NCBI GenBank assembly: GCA_033344775.1
Contig: JAWPMT010000004.1
Span: forward strand, 62,001-126,000
Direction: 5' to 3'
DNA length: 64,000 nucleotides
DNA from: Cytophagales bacterium
GTDB lineage: Bacteria; Bacteroidota; Bacteroidia; Cytophagales; Cyclobacteriaceae
Below, one piece after another: positions 17,809 through 26,883 of the stretch (within the stretch, counting starts at the first letter, position 1; each line of letters starts with the position of its first letter). A program made the position numbers and the translations under genes. The notes under the pieces are model-generated. The model saw nothing but the letters and a program-made list of their open reading frames with translations, was not told the DNA's origin and made no database searches.

Positions 17809-20800
17809 ATGATCTACTTTTTCAGAAAATCAGACACCCAATTTTACGCAGTTGGAACTGACCAATCATTAACTGAAAATCATATCTCTCGGCTGACCTG
17901 GTTGTTCTCAGGCGCGACGCTTAGCGAAGAAAAAGAGATCAGTGGAAAATTCATCGGTCCACGAAAGGAAATGATCACTCCCTGGAGTACCAATGCCGTA
18001 GAAATAGCTCAAAATGCTGGTATTGAAGGGTTGATCAGAATTGAGGCATTTACCATCGACGATGGCGATCAAGGATTTGACCCGATGCTCCAACAACGAT
18101 ATGATGGATTAGGTCAGGACCTGTTCACCTTGGAGATTGAGCCAGCACAAGTACTCGACATTGAGGACATTCGGGATTACAATGAGAAAGAGGGGCTTGC
18201 ACTGAGTGAAGATGAAGTGGTATTTCTGGAACAAGTGGTCGCTGATATTGGAAGACCTCTGACCGACTCAGAAATTTTCGGGTTTTCACAAGTCAATTCG
18301 GAGCACTGCCGACACAAGATATTCACTGGAGAATTCATCATTGACGGGGAAAAGCAGGAAATGTCCCTTTTCCAATGGATCAAAAAAACCTCTAAGGACA
18401 ATCCGAATTTTCTGGTTTCTGCCTATAAAGACAATGTTGCATTTGTTCAGGGGCCAGTGGCTGAACAGTTCGCACCAGCATCTCAAGATAAACCAGACTT
18501 TTTTGAGACCAAAGATTTTGAATCTGTCATTTCACTGAAAGCAGAAACACACAATTTCCCCACCACCGTAGAGCCATTCAATGGAGCCGCAACAGGTTCA
18601 GGTGGCGAGATCCGGGACCGAATGGCCGGTGGGCAAGGTAGTATTCCTTTGGCTGGAACAGCCGTTTACATGACTTCCTATCCTCGAACCAAAGGCGCTG
18701 ACTGGGAAAATCAGGCAAAAGAAAGACCGTGGCTATACCAAACACCAAAAGAAATTCTGATCAAAGCGTCCAATGGTGCCAGTGACTATGGCAACAAATT
18801 CGGGCAACCACTGATCTGCGGTAGTCTCCTGACCTTCGAATATGAAGACCAGGATCAGGTGTATGGCTTTGACAAAGTCATTATGCTGGCCGGAGGAATC
18901 GGTTTTGGGAAGCTGAAAGAAAGCAAAAAGCAGACGGTTGATAAAGACCAGCAAATTGTAGTGCTCGGCGGTGATAACTACCGCATCGGCATGGGTGGTG
19001 GCGCTGTATCCTCCGTGGATACAGGAGAGTTTGAAAATGCCATTGAATTGAATGCGGTACAGCGTTCGAATCCTGAAATGCAAAAACGAGTTGCCAATAC
19101 CGTTCGTGCGATGACGGAATTAGAAGACAACCCTGTAGTTTCAATTCACGATCATGGGGCTGGCGGGCACTTGAATTGTTTGTCAGAATTAGTTGAAGAA
19201 TCTGGTGGCGTGATTGATGTAAGTGCATTGCCCATCGGAGACCCTACTCTATCTGACAAGGAACTGATGAGCAACGAATCCCAGGAACGAATGGGATTGG
19301 TCATTGACAAAAAGAATTTGGATTATCTAAAGGCCGTTGCTGCCCGGGAAAGATCACCTTACTATGAAGTAGGCACCACAACCGGAGACATGGAGTTGAA
19401 ATTCAATGGCCTTCATGAAAAACTACCATTTGATCTTAAATTGGATCACTTATTTGGCTCCTCTCCAAAAACCGTATTGGAAGATGAGGTCAAACCAGCA
19501 GCATTCAAAGACATCACGTACGATCCTTCAAAGGTCGAATCCTACTTGCAGGAAGTCCTGCAATTGGAAGCAGTAGCTTCAAAAGACTGGCTTACGAACA
19601 AAGTAGATCGCTGTGTAACGGGTAAAGTAGCCACCCAACAAACGGTCGGTGAAATCCAGGTGCCTCTGAACAATGTGGCGGTAATGGCGATCGATTATAA
19701 GAATTTGAAAGGAATCGCTACGGGTATTGGACATTCTCCAGTCCCCGGCATGATCAATGCAGGAGCAGGCTCTCGTCTCTCTGTAACAGAATGCCTGACC
19801 AATATGGTATTTGCACCCCTTACACATGGGCTCGCAGGCATTTCTCTCAGTGCCAACTGGATGTGGCCTGCCAAAAACCCAGGTGAGAATGCCCGTCTAT
19901 ATGAAGGTGTAAAAGCCATCAGTGAGTTTGTCTCGGCTTTGGGTATCAATATCCCCACTGGAAAAGATTCCCTGTCCATGACTCAGAAATACCCTGATGG
20001 CCAAAAAGTACTTTCACCAGGCACTGTGATCGTCAGTGGTGGCGCTGAAGTCAATGACATTCGAAAAACGGTTCTTCCTGCGCTTAAATATCAGGCTACC
20101 GACTCAAAACTGATCTATGTTCCCTTCGGCACGAATGGCTTTGAGTTGGGGGGAAGTTCCTTTGCGCAAGTAGCTGCCGCCCTGGGACAACAAACACCAG
20201 ATGTAGATGCCGCAAAAGTGATCAAAGCATTCAATGAAATTCAGGCATTGATCAATGATGGTCATATTCTGGCGGGTCATGATGTTTCTGCCGGTGGTCT
20301 GATCACCACCCTATTGGAAATGAATTTCCCTAACCAGTCCGGTGGGTTGAATATCAACCTGAGTGGATTCGAAGAAGAAGACCTTGTCAAGGTACTATTC
20401 TCGGAAAACCCCTCAGTGGTACTACAAGTGGACGCTTCAGCACTATCTACGCTGGAAAGTAATGGTATCAACTTTATCGAACTGGGAGATACCCAGTCAG
20501 CCAGACAGCTTACCCTAAGTAAGGGAGATTGGCAATTAACGCTCGATATTGATGCGTACAGAACTACCTGGATGCGTGCTTCATATCTTTTGGATCAGGA
20601 ACAAACAGAAGCTGTGCAAGCCAAAGCTCGTTTTGAAAACTATAGCCAGCAAGCACTGTCTTATCAATTCCCGGAAGGGTTTACAGGCAAGCGCAGTGAC
20701 CTAAACATTGATGTGAACCGGAAAACCAAATCCGGTATCAAAGCGGCGATCATACGGGAGCAAGGGGTAAATAGTGACCGGGAAATGGCTTACGCCCTTT

Positions 20801-21483
20801 ATATGGCCGGATTCGATGTACTAGATGTCCATATGACAGACCTGGTTAGTGGTCGCGAAGACCTTTCTGGTGTCAACATGATTGTTTTCGTAGGTGGCTT
20901 TTCAAATTCCGATGTACTGGGTTCTGCCAAAGGTTGGGCTGGTTCCTTCCTATTCAACGAAAAGGCAAAAGCAGCTTTGGATAATTTCTATGCGCGTCCT
21001 GATACCCTGAGTTTGGGCGTCTGTAATGGCTGTCAGCTAATGATGGAGTTAGAGGTGTTATTCCCAGAAATGAAGCATCACCCTAAAATGCATCACAATG
21101 CGACAGGTAAATTTGAGTGTGGTTTCATCAATGTTGACATCCAACCGAACAATACGGTGATGCTAGGAAATATGGTTGGATCACGATTGGGTATATGGTT
21201 AGCACACGGTGAAGGCCGATTCATACTTGAAGAGGAAAGTCCGTACACCATACCGATGAAGTATTCCTATGAAGCAATACCTGGCAATCCAAATGGTAGT
21301 TCTTTTGGCGTAGCTGCCATGGCTTCCAAAGACGGCCGACACCTGGCCATGATGCCTCACCTCGAACGATCTTTATTCCCCTGGAATTGGGCACACTACG
21401 AAGATAAACTTGCACATGAAGTCAGCCCATGGTTAATCCCATTTGCGAATGCTTTTGATTGGGTAAAAGAACAAGTCAAATAA
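17809..21483 (+). CDS. purL: Phosphoribosylformylglycinamidine synthase, single-chain type
   Basis: The 1,224 residues make this the large fused PurL (FGAM synthase), which converts FGAR, glutamine and ATP to FGAM in the fourth step of purine synthesis. The order is as expected: an N-terminal PurS-like domain, a linker with the SQVNSEHCRHKIF motif, the first AIRS-like ATPase half (KAETHNFPTTVEPFNGAATG), a second half with the structural nucleotide site (HDVSAGGLITTLLE), and a C-terminal class I glutaminase. The glutaminase nucleophile is Cys1072 in GVCNGCQL, with the catalytic His in MPHLERSLFPW near the end. A -7 element precedes it, and its stop is followed at once by a palindromic repeat. 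Confidence 0.97.
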   Translation: MIYFFRKSDTQFYAVGTDQSLTENHISRLTWLFSGATLSEEKEISGKFIGPRKEMITPWSTNAVEIAQNAGIEGLIRIEAFTIDDGDQGFDPMLQQRYDGLGQDLFTLEIEPAQVLDIEDIRDYNEKEGLALSEDEVVFLEQVVADIGRPLTDSEIFGFSQVNSEHCRHKIFTGEFIIDGEKQEMSLFQWIKKTSKDNPNFLVSAYKDNVAFVQGPVAEQFAPASQDKPDFFETKDFESVISLKAETHNFPTTVEPFNGAATGSGGEIRDRMAGGQGSIPLAGTAVYMTSYPRTKGADWENQAKERPWLYQTPKEILIKASNGASDYGNKFGQPLICGSLLTFEYEDQDQVYGFDKVIMLAGGIGFGKLKESKKQTVDKDQQIVVLGGDNYRIGMGGGAVSSVDTGEFENAIELNAVQRSNPEMQKRVANTVRAMTELEDNPVVSIHDHGAGGHLNCLSELVEESGGVIDVSALPIGDPTLSDKELMSNESQERMGLVIDKKNLDYLKAVAARERSPYYEVGTTTGDMELKFNGLHEKLPFDLKLDHLFGSSPKTVLEDEVKPAAFKDITYDPSKVESYLQEVLQLEAVASKDWLTNKVDRCVTGKVATQQTVGEIQVPLNNVAVMAIDYKNLKGIATGIGHSPVPGMINAGAGSRLSVTECLTNMVFAPLTHGLAGISLSANWMWPAKNPGENARLYEGVKAISEFVSALGINIPTGKDSLSMTQKYPDGQKVLSPGTVIVSGGAEVNDIRKTVLPALKYQATDSKLIYVPFGTNGFELGGSSFAQVAAALGQQTPDVDAAKVIKAFNEIQALINDGHILAGHDVSAGGLITTLLEMNFPNQSGGLNINLSGFEEEDLVKVLFSENPSVVLQVDASALSTLESNGINFIELGDTQSARQLTLSKGDWQLTLDIDAYRTTWMRASYLLDQEQTEAVQAKARFENYSQQALSYQFPEGFTGKRSDLNIDVNRKTKSGIKAAIIREQGVNSDREMAYALYMAGFDVLDVHMTDLVSGREDLSGVNMIVFVGGFSNSDVLGSAKGWAGSFLFNEKAKAALDNFYARPDTLSLGVCNGCQLMMELEVLFPEMKHHPKMHHNATGKFECGFINVDIQPNNTVMLGNMVGSRLGIWLAHGEGRFILEEESPYTIPMKYSYEAIPGNPNGSSFGVAAMASKDGRHLAMMPHLERSLFPWNWAHYEDKLAHEVSPWLIPFANAFDWVKEQVK

Positions 21484-21505
21484 ACAGGTTACTTGAGTAA
21501 CATGT
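21484..21505 (+). repeat. Palindromic repeat copy A (short form)
   Basis: A nine-base arm ACAGGTTAC, a TTGA loop, and the arm GTAACATGT (one mismatch pair). It starts at the first base after the purL stop codon. This is the inner part of the 32-base palindrome found complete at 21771, 22729 and 24475, and it is followed by a U/C-rich stretch that could help termination. Confidence 0.7.
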
Positions 21506-21684
21506 TCTTTCTTATCGAGCTTAAAAACTTCATATTACTTATCGGGTTTATCTTCACAATTATTTATCTCCATTGAGGATTCATAAAAAAAGTACAGAAA
21601 GACAAAGCTAACGCGGCTAAGTACTTTTTTGGATCGATACTATTAGTGGTGTTTATTAATATATTGGAAAGAGTATTCCTTTGA
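21502..21684 (+). pseudogene. Small two-helix membrane protein gene interrupted by TGA
   Basis: From ATG 21502 the frame reads 24 residues starting MFFLIELKNFILLIGFIFTI, meets TGA at 21574-21576, and then stays open for 35 more residues (GFIKKVQKDKANAAKYF then a hydrophobic segment SILLVVFINILERVFL) to TGA at 21684. Joined, it would be a 60-residue protein with two membrane helices separated by a basic loop, a sensible protein design. One base change at the TGA would restore it. The ATG lies inside palindrome copy A. It could also be chance: the region is AT-rich, which favours hydrophobic codons. Confidence 0.35.
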
Positions 21685-21770
21685 GTCAATTAATAATCCT
21701 GTTCGTTGATGTGTTTTGAGAGTGTGAAGGATAGCAAACAAAAAAGATGTTTATTGCATTATCTAGAACT

Positions 21771-21802
21771 AGTAATTAGGTTACTCAAGTAAACTGTTTA
21801 CT
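21771..21802 (-). repeat. Palindromic repeat copy B
   Basis: A 32-base imperfect palindrome, same length and loop position as copies C and D but inverted (TTGA loop on the minus strand). Its right end contains the stop codon of the downstream minus-strand esterase gene (21798-21800). Three base pairs of the 14-base stem are broken. Confidence 0.7.
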
Positions 21803-22649
21803 GAAAAAAGTCGTGATCCTCGAACCACTCTTTCATTCGTTCAGGCCAACCGGAAATGGTCTTTAGATCCGATCGGGTACCCATGTTGAAAGCGTGATCA
21901 CCTTTGGCATAGAGGTGCATTTCTACGGATTTTCCTGCGGCACGATAAACACGTAGTAACTGCACGATGGTTTCGGAACAACATACATCATTGTTGGAAG
22001 CTACCAGAAAAGCTGGAGGTGCATCTTCAGGCACACTGATTGATGGAATGAATAGTGGACCCGGATAAACCTGAACTAAAAAATCCGGGCGAAACGAAAA
22101 CTGATCAATTTCATCTGAGCCTTCGCGATCATCATTCTCTTCAAAAGCCAGCATCGCAGCGACTTCTCCTCCTGCTGAGAAAGCCAATATCCCCACCCTG
22201 TTGGGATCAAAACCAAGTTCCTCAGATAGGCCTCTGATTCGCTTCATGGCTCTTATTCCATCCTGGCGAACATGTTCGAACGTATATTCAGACCCCTCTT
22301 CGCGAACCAACCTGTATTTCAGCACAAATGCCTTGAATCCTAAGTTGGTAAGATACCGAGCTGCACGTTCCCCTTCACTGTTGTAGACTAATTCCCGGTG
22401 ACCACCACCTGGGATGATCAAAATGGCCGCTCCATTCGGTTGATCAGGTTCATAAAGTGTAATGGAAGGATGATGGATATTCTTTACCCACCAATCTTTG
22501 GCATGTTCTGGCTCATCTTTACGATGTTCAAAGCCGGGAGCACCATTATTCCATAGCGGATACACTGTTTGTGCCTGACTATTGGATACCGACAAAAAAT
22601 TATACGAGCATAAAAAGAGGAATAGCGTTTTTATCGAATTGTTGATCAT
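21798..22649 (-). CDS. Secreted alpha/beta hydrolase, esterase of the BD-FAE/acetyl esterase type
   Basis: The 283-residue protein has a signal peptide ending near SNSQAQ at residue 27. The lipase-like oxyanion segment IIPGGGHRELVY is at 79-90, the nucleophile elbow AFSAGGEVA puts the catalytic Ser at 158, Asp221 (VASNNDVC) is the probable acid, and His252 sits in KGDHAFN. This set fits the dienelactone/acetylxylan-esterase-like and feruloyl-esterase (BD-FAE) hydrolases that remove acyl groups from glycans, so a periplasmic or outer role is likely. Its stop codon lies within palindrome copy B. The exact substrate is unknown. Confidence 0.85.
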   Translation of the reverse strand: MINNSIKTLFLFLCSYNFLSVSNSQAQTVYPLWNNGAPGFEHRKDEPEHAKDWWVKNIHHPSITLYEPDQPNGAAILIIPGGGHRELVYNSEGERAARYLTNLGFKAFVLKYRLVREEGSEYTFEHVRQDGIRAMKRIRGLSEELGFDPNRVGILAFSAGGEVAAMLAFEENDDREGSDEIDQFSFRPDFLVQVYPGPLFIPSISVPEDAPPAFLVASNNDVCCSETIVQLLRVYRAAGKSVEMHLYAKGDHAFNMGTRSDLKTISGWPERMKEWFEDHDFFQ

Positions 22650-22728
22650 TGGACAGAGTCGTTAAGACAATGGCCAAAATCCGTTAATCTACGCTAACGC
22701 TAGCAGGGTATTTGAACCAAACCAGATT

Positions 22729-22760
22729 AGTAATCAGGTTACTTGAGTAATCTGATTACT
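22729..22760 (+). repeat. Palindromic repeat copy C
   Basis: A 32-base palindrome: 14-base arm AGTAATCAGGTTAC, TTGA loop, arm GTAATCTGATTACT, with a single G-T wobble. The last nine codons and the stop of the minus-strand DsbA-like gene fall inside it, so its translated end (NQITQVT) is written by the repeat. Confidence 0.8.
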
Positions 22761-23468
22761 GGAAACCACTTTCTCAATCACTCCTTTCATTGCCTCAAAC
22801 TCTGAATAACCGTGATTGATCTGATACAATTGCTCCTGGAATTTGAATAATACAGTTGGGTAACCACGCACACCCCATTGACGATTGAGCAAGAAGTCTT
22901 GCTTGGTTTGGTATTTCACCTCTTCACTTTCAAAAGCGGTCAAAAATTCATCAAATGGTATCTCAAAAACCTCACAAATGGATCGATAAAACTCCTCTTC
23001 TCCTGGGTCTTCATTGTCGACATAGAACTTTTTGGAAACAGCTTCATAGAATGCCAACACATCATCACCCAACCATTTTCTGGAGGCCACTACCGCTCGA
23101 CAAGGTGGTTCCGTATCGTAATTGAACGATTCGCGATCAAACAGGCTATACCCAAAAGGTTGACCACTCCTGGCAGTTACTTCTTCCCAGTGATGTTTCA
23201 AGAATGCTTTGAAATTGTCATCCCAGGGATCTCCTCCTCCGGGTCTTAATCCTCCTAACACAATGGAAAAATTGTATTCAGAAAAGTGCTGCTTCAATTC
23301 CTGTAAGTGATTGGATATTCCCCAACACCAGGAACACATCGGATCACCCACATATATGATCTCGCCATCCGCCTTTTTCAACGCTTCATTTAGTTCTCCA
23401 CTCAAATCAGCAGGCGCACATTCTCCGGTCTCCGGGTCACAATATTGGTTTTGCATTTCTTGATCCAT
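22734..23468 (-). CDS. DsbA/FrnE-like thioredoxin-fold protein
   Basis: The 244-residue protein carries CSWC (Cys45-Ser-Trp-Cys48) directly after the first strand (EIIYVGDPM), and a cis-Pro loop in VRGYPTVLFKF near residue 207, both of the DsbA thioredoxin-fold family. There is no signal peptide, so it is likely a cytoplasmic FrnE-type oxidoreductase rather than a periplasmic disulfide-forming enzyme. Two further Cys in the N-terminal tail (CDPETGEC, residues 10 and 17) form a CxxxxxxC pair that could bind metal or take part in redox exchange. It is divergent from the dehalogenase gene. Its C-terminus is encoded within palindrome copy C. Confidence 0.85.
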   Translation of the reverse strand: MDQEMQNQYCDPETGECAPADLSGELNEALKKADGEIIYVGDPMCSWCWGISNHLQELKQHFSEYNFSIVLGGLRPGGGDPWDDNFKAFLKHHWEEVTARSGQPFGYSLFDRESFNYDTEPPCRAVVASRKWLGDDVLAFYEAVSKKFYVDNEDPGEEEFYRSICEVFEIPFDEFLTAFESEEVKYQTKQDFLLNRQWGVRGYPTVLFKFQEQLYQINHGYSEFEAMKGVIEKVVSSNQITQVT

Positions 23469-23594
23469 TTTAACTGTTAAGCAACTTCAAGCAAGCAAAG
23501 TTCAATTACGCGGATAATTTGTGATTGACACGACATTTCGATTCAACCAGAAAAATTGCTCGCACATTTATCATGAATCCTGTATCTTAACTTC

Positions 23595-24479
23595 ATGCAA
23601 TTCCTCACCACCCCAGAAGACAAGTTCGAAAACCTACAAGATTATCCCTTTGCTCCTAAGTACCACGAAGTAGATTGCATGAAAATGCACTACGTCGACG
23701 AGGGAGAAGGCCCATTGATCCTGATGCTACACGGTGAACCTTCATGGTCCTACTTGTATCGGCACATGATCAAAGGGTTGGTGGAAAAAGGCTATCGAGC
23801 AGTGGCTCCTGACCTGATTGGATTTGGAAAGTCGGATAAACCAACAGAGACAGAGGCCTACACTTATGAGAACCATATGAATTGGCTCACTTCATTCGTA
23901 GAAGCGATGGATCTCAAAAACATCACACTTTTCTGCCAGGATTGGGGTGGGTTACTGGGCTTACGATTAGTGGCCTATCACTCTGAACGATTTGATCGGG
24001 TCTGTGCATCGAATACATTCTTACCGACAGGAAATGAACCCTTCCCAGATGCATTCTTGCAATGGCGAGAATTTGCTGCCAAATCACCCGATTTTATCAT
24101 AGGCAAGGTCTTACAAAAAGGCACGTACAGTGAGTTGAGTCAGGAGGTCGTTGATGCTTATAATGCGCCCTTCCCTGATGAAGATCATAAGGTAGGAAGT
24201 CGCATGTTTCCAAAATTGGTTCCGGCAGATCCTCAAAACCCGGATGGCATTGAAAATCAGAATGTTTGGCAGAAGCTCGCTACCTTCGATAAGCCCTTCA
24301 TGACCGCATTTGGAGCAGACGATCCAATCATGCGTGGAGCCAGAAAGATTTTTCCATCGATCATCCCTGGGTGTGCGGGACAGAAACATGTCTTGCTTGA
24401 GAATGCCGGACACTTTATCCAGGAAGATCAACCTGAGCAATTGGTGGAGTTGTTGGATGAGTTCGTTTCCGCTAAGTAA
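23595..24479 (+). CDS. dhmA: Haloalkane dehalogenase
   Basis: All 294 residues fit the haloalkane dehalogenase family. LMLHGEPSWSYLYR places Glu48 after the HG oxyanion motif; FCQDWGG gives nucleophile Asp116 and the halide-binding Trp117; Asp242/243 lies in GADDP, and His273 in AGHFIQED completes the triad. The Glu after HG and the position of the acid suit subfamily I. The enzyme replaces a carbon-bound halogen with hydroxyl. No signal peptide is seen, so it is cytoplasmic. Its stop codon opens palindrome copy D, which it shares with the convergent hisB gene. The symbol follows the usual naming of such proteins and is not an orthology claim. Confidence 0.9.
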   Translation: MQFLTTPEDKFENLQDYPFAPKYHEVDCMKMHYVDEGEGPLILMLHGEPSWSYLYRHMIKGLVEKGYRAVAPDLIGFGKSDKPTETEAYTYENHMNWLTSFVEAMDLKNITLFCQDWGGLLGLRLVAYHSERFDRVCASNTFLPTGNEPFPDAFLQWREFAAKSPDFIIGKVLQKGTYSELSQEVVDAYNAPFPDEDHKVGSRMFPKLVPADPQNPDGIENQNVWQKLATFDKPFMTAFGADDPIMRGARKIFPSIIPGCAGQKHVLLENAGHFIQEDQPEQLVELLDEFVSAK

Positions 24480-24506
24480 TCAGGTTATTTGAGTAACCTG
24501 ATTACT
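24475..24506 (+). repeat. Palindromic repeat copy D
   Basis: A 32-base palindrome with arm AGTAATCAGGTTAT, TTGA loop and arm GTAACCTGATTACT; 13 pairs are Watson-Crick and one is G-T. It sits between two convergent genes: it contains the dehalogenase stop and ends seven bases before the hisB stop, so it could end both transcripts. Confidence 0.8.
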
Positions 24507-24512
24507 GGAGGC

Positions 24513-25607
24513 TTAAAGGACACCCTTCGTCGTAGGCAGCGAATCCATTTCGGACGATTCTCGCTTGATCGCCATCTTGATTGCTTTGGCGAAAGCCTTG
24601 AAAATCGCTTCAATCTTGTGATGCTCGTTATCGCCCTCGGCTTTGAGGTTCAGATTGCTCTTGGAAGTATCTGAGAAGGACTTGAAGAAGTGGAAGAACA
24701 TCTCTGTTGGCATCTCTCCTATTTTCTCACGATTGAAAGTCGCATCCCATTCCATCCACGGCCTCCCTCCAAAATCGATGGCTACTTGTGCTAGACAATC
24801 GTCCATGGGAAGTAGAAAACCGTACCGTTGAATGCCTCGCTTATCTCCTAGCGCTTTCAAAAAGGCTTCTCCTAAAGCCAGTGCCGTATCTTCAATGGTA
24901 TGATGTTCATCAATATGTAAATCGCCCTGAACTTTCACTGTTAGGTCGACCCCACCGTGTTTACCCAACTGATCGAGCATGTGGTCAAAGAAGCCGATAC
25001 CTGTTTCACATTGTGTCTTTCCTGTTCCGTCCAAATTCAGGTCTATCTGAATATTGGTCTCTTTGGTTTCTCGATGAACAGAAGCCTTTCTATCCTTCAG
25101 GATCAAAAACTCATAAATCTTGAACCAATCCGTGGTAGTTAACTCCGCGTCCGTCGTGGCCTCTGACGAGATATGAATGGCCTGACATCCGATGTTACGG
25201 GCTAGCTGAATATCCGTCGCTCGATCGCCTATTACAAAAGAATTCTCCAGGTCGTAATCACCATTCGTGTATTCAGTAAGCATTCCTGTACCTGGTTTAC
25301 GATTGGGATGATTGTCCGCTGGAAAATGCTCATCGATATGGATAGTATCGAATACAATACCCTGACTCTCAAGCGTTCGAAGGATCAGGTTATGAACTGG
25401 CCAAAAAGTGTCCTCAGGAAAAGAATCAGTGCCCAAGCCATCTTGATTGGTCACCATGGCCAATACAAAATCAGACTCTACCTGCACCTTCCTCAGATAG
25501 TAGAATACATCTTTGAGATAGCTCACTTTATCAATGTGATCGATTTGCTCGTCCTCGGTTTCGTGGTTGATGGTGCCGTCCCGATCGATGAATAATACAG
25601 GTCTCAT
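24513..25607 (-). CDS. hisB: Bifunctional histidinol-phosphatase / imidazoleglycerol-phosphate dehydratase
   Basis: The 364 residues join a HAD-type phosphatase (nucleophile region [11 protein letters not shown], Asp8 and Asp10; [12 protein letters not shown] in the middle) to imidazoleglycerol-phosphate dehydratase from about residue 176. The dehydratase part has two metal-binding histidine motifs, [16 protein letters not shown] and [17 protein letters not shown]. It catalyses two steps of histidine synthesis. Unusually for this phylum, it lies 13 kb from hisG-hisD-hisC, alone and with no leader peptide seen upstream. Its stop faces the dehalogenase gene across palindrome copy D. Confidence 0.96.
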   Translation of the reverse strand: MRPVLFIDRDGTINHETEDEQIDHIDKVSYLKDVFYYLRKVQVESDFVLAMVTNQDGLGTDSFPEDTFWPVHNLILRTLESQGIVFDTIHIDEHFPADNHPNRKPGTGMLTEYTNGDYDLENSFVIGDRATDIQLARNIGCQAIHISSEATTDAELTTTDWFKIYEFLILKDRKASVHRETKETNIQIDLNLDGTGKTQCETGIGFFDHMLDQLGKHGGVDLTVKVQGDLHIDEHHTIEDTALALGEAFLKALGDKRGIQRYGFLLPMDDCLAQVAIDFGGRPWMEWDATFNREKIGEMPTEMFFHFFKSFSDTSKSNLNLKAEGDNEHHKIEAIFKAFAKAIKMAIKRESSEMDSLPTTKGVL

Positions 25608-25672
25608 AATTGTCGAATTCTCTACGAGCAGCGAAGGTATATTTCGACAAGTCTGCCAGCAAGATTTATCTG

Positions 25673-25700
25673 TTGAATTGCCAGAAAAAAGTCATTTTTG
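25673..25700 (+). promoter_or_regulatory. Predicted promoter of the SGNH/DUF5989 pair
   Basis: TTG at 25673-25675, a 17-base spacer, then CATTTTTG at 25693-25700, one mismatch from TAnnTTTG. The predicted start of transcription is about 15 bases before the ATG. Confidence 0.4.
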
Positions 25701-25722
25701 CGGTCATGCTTGATCTGGCGAA

Positions 25723-26880
25723 ATGAGTGGTCGAAAAAAAATTGATTGGCGCAATTGGGTCCTGGCTCTGGTGAGCATATCGATTACTATTGGTTTGATC
25801 GAACTTGTGCTTAGAATCCTCTTCAGTTCTAATCAGGCCTTCCTGGTCAACCACCATCAAGATCGATCATTCATCCACCGAAATCCGTATTGGGGTTCCT
25901 GGCATTATCCCAATAACGAGGTTCGTCATCAAAGTGATTGCTTCGATGCTATCTACCATACCAATTCCATCGGTCTCAAAGCAGAGGACATAAATCCAGA
26001 AAGACCAAACATTGTCCTTTTGGGAGATTCTTATTTAGAAGGATATGGTGTTTCAAATGAGGAGACTATCGTCCATTTTCTGGACAGCACATTTCAAGAT
26101 CAATACAACTTCCTGCCTTTTGCTAGCTCCGGGGGTTTTGGAACAGTGAATGAGTATGCGCTATACGAAAACTTTGCCCGACACTATGAACCGAAACTGG
26201 TTGTGTTGTTTTGGTTAAACTACAATGACCTTTATGACAACCTTAATTCCATCCGTAAAGGTTTTTTGGATGAAGAAGGCAACTACCTGTTCGAGCGAAT
26301 GAACTCAAAACAGGAGGTACTTGCGCTGATCGACAACATGGGTGAACCGGAGGTCCTGGATCAGAAGGTTGGATTTTACACTTTCCGTCTGGCCCAGCGA
26401 GGCTTTCGATCCTTACAGCACGTCTCTCAATACTGGACCAATGTGAAAGGCAACTTCAAAGACGCAATTGGGCAGGTCTACGCTAAAGAGGTCACTCCCA
26501 ACCTGGAAAAAGCTTATGTTATCAGTGAGCAAGTGATCATCGACCTTCAGCATGCAGTTCAAAGAGATTCTGCACAACTGGTGATCGTCAACCTATTCGA
26601 CCCTTATCAGGTAGATGATGGCTGGCTCAAGGTCATGGAAGAAAAGCTCGACTCACCAATGGATGCTGGTTTTCCCAACCAGAAAATTGCTACAATCTGT
26701 GAAAAACATAACATCCCCTACTACAGCTTGTATGAACCTACGATGGAAAAGATCCGACAAGATCAATTAGAATTTCCCTATTTCAACTTTTCCTGCGACA
26801 ATCATTTGACCAAAAAAGGTAATCTTTGGGTCTCGAAACTAGTGAGTGAGTACCTCGAAGAACATCAACTACTGCAATAA
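25723..26880 (+). CDS. Membrane-anchored SGNH/GDSL-type hydrolase
   Basis: The 385-residue protein has an N-terminal membrane helix (residues 11-33, NWVLALVSISITIGLIELVL) and a periplasmic SGNH domain. Block I is VLLGDSYLEGYG with Ser103. The catalytic pair is in CDNHLTKKGN near residues 362-366, the DxxH block. Such proteins often add or remove acetyl groups on exopolysaccharides or act on lipids. It is followed after three bases by a DUF5989 microprotein gene, a pairing met near polysaccharide or carbamoylation gene sets. Here no carbamoyltransferase gene is present within the window. Confidence 0.8.
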   Translation: MSGRKKIDWRNWVLALVSISITIGLIELVLRILFSSNQAFLVNHHQDRSFIHRNPYWGSWHYPNNEVRHQSDCFDAIYHTNSIGLKAEDINPERPNIVLLGDSYLEGYGVSNEETIVHFLDSTFQDQYNFLPFASSGGFGTVNEYALYENFARHYEPKLVVLFWLNYNDLYDNLNSIRKGFLDEEGNYLFERMNSKQEVLALIDNMGEPEVLDQKVGFYTFRLAQRGFRSLQHVSQYWTNVKGNFKDAIGQVYAKEVTPNLEKAYVISEQVIIDLQHAVQRDSAQLVIVNLFDPYQVDDGWLKVMEEKLDSPMDAGFPNQKIATICEKHNIPYYSLYEPTMEKIRQDQLEFPYFNFSCDNHLTKKGNLWVSKLVSEYLEEHQLLQ

Positions 26881-26883
26881 TCC

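Noticed and set aside
21484-24506. The clustered palindromes as integron attC sites in a cassette array
   Set aside because: The sites are only 32 bases, near-perfect palindromes without the RYYYAAC/GTTRRRY core and bulged bases of attC; genes face both directions, one being housekeeping hisB, and no integrase is present.
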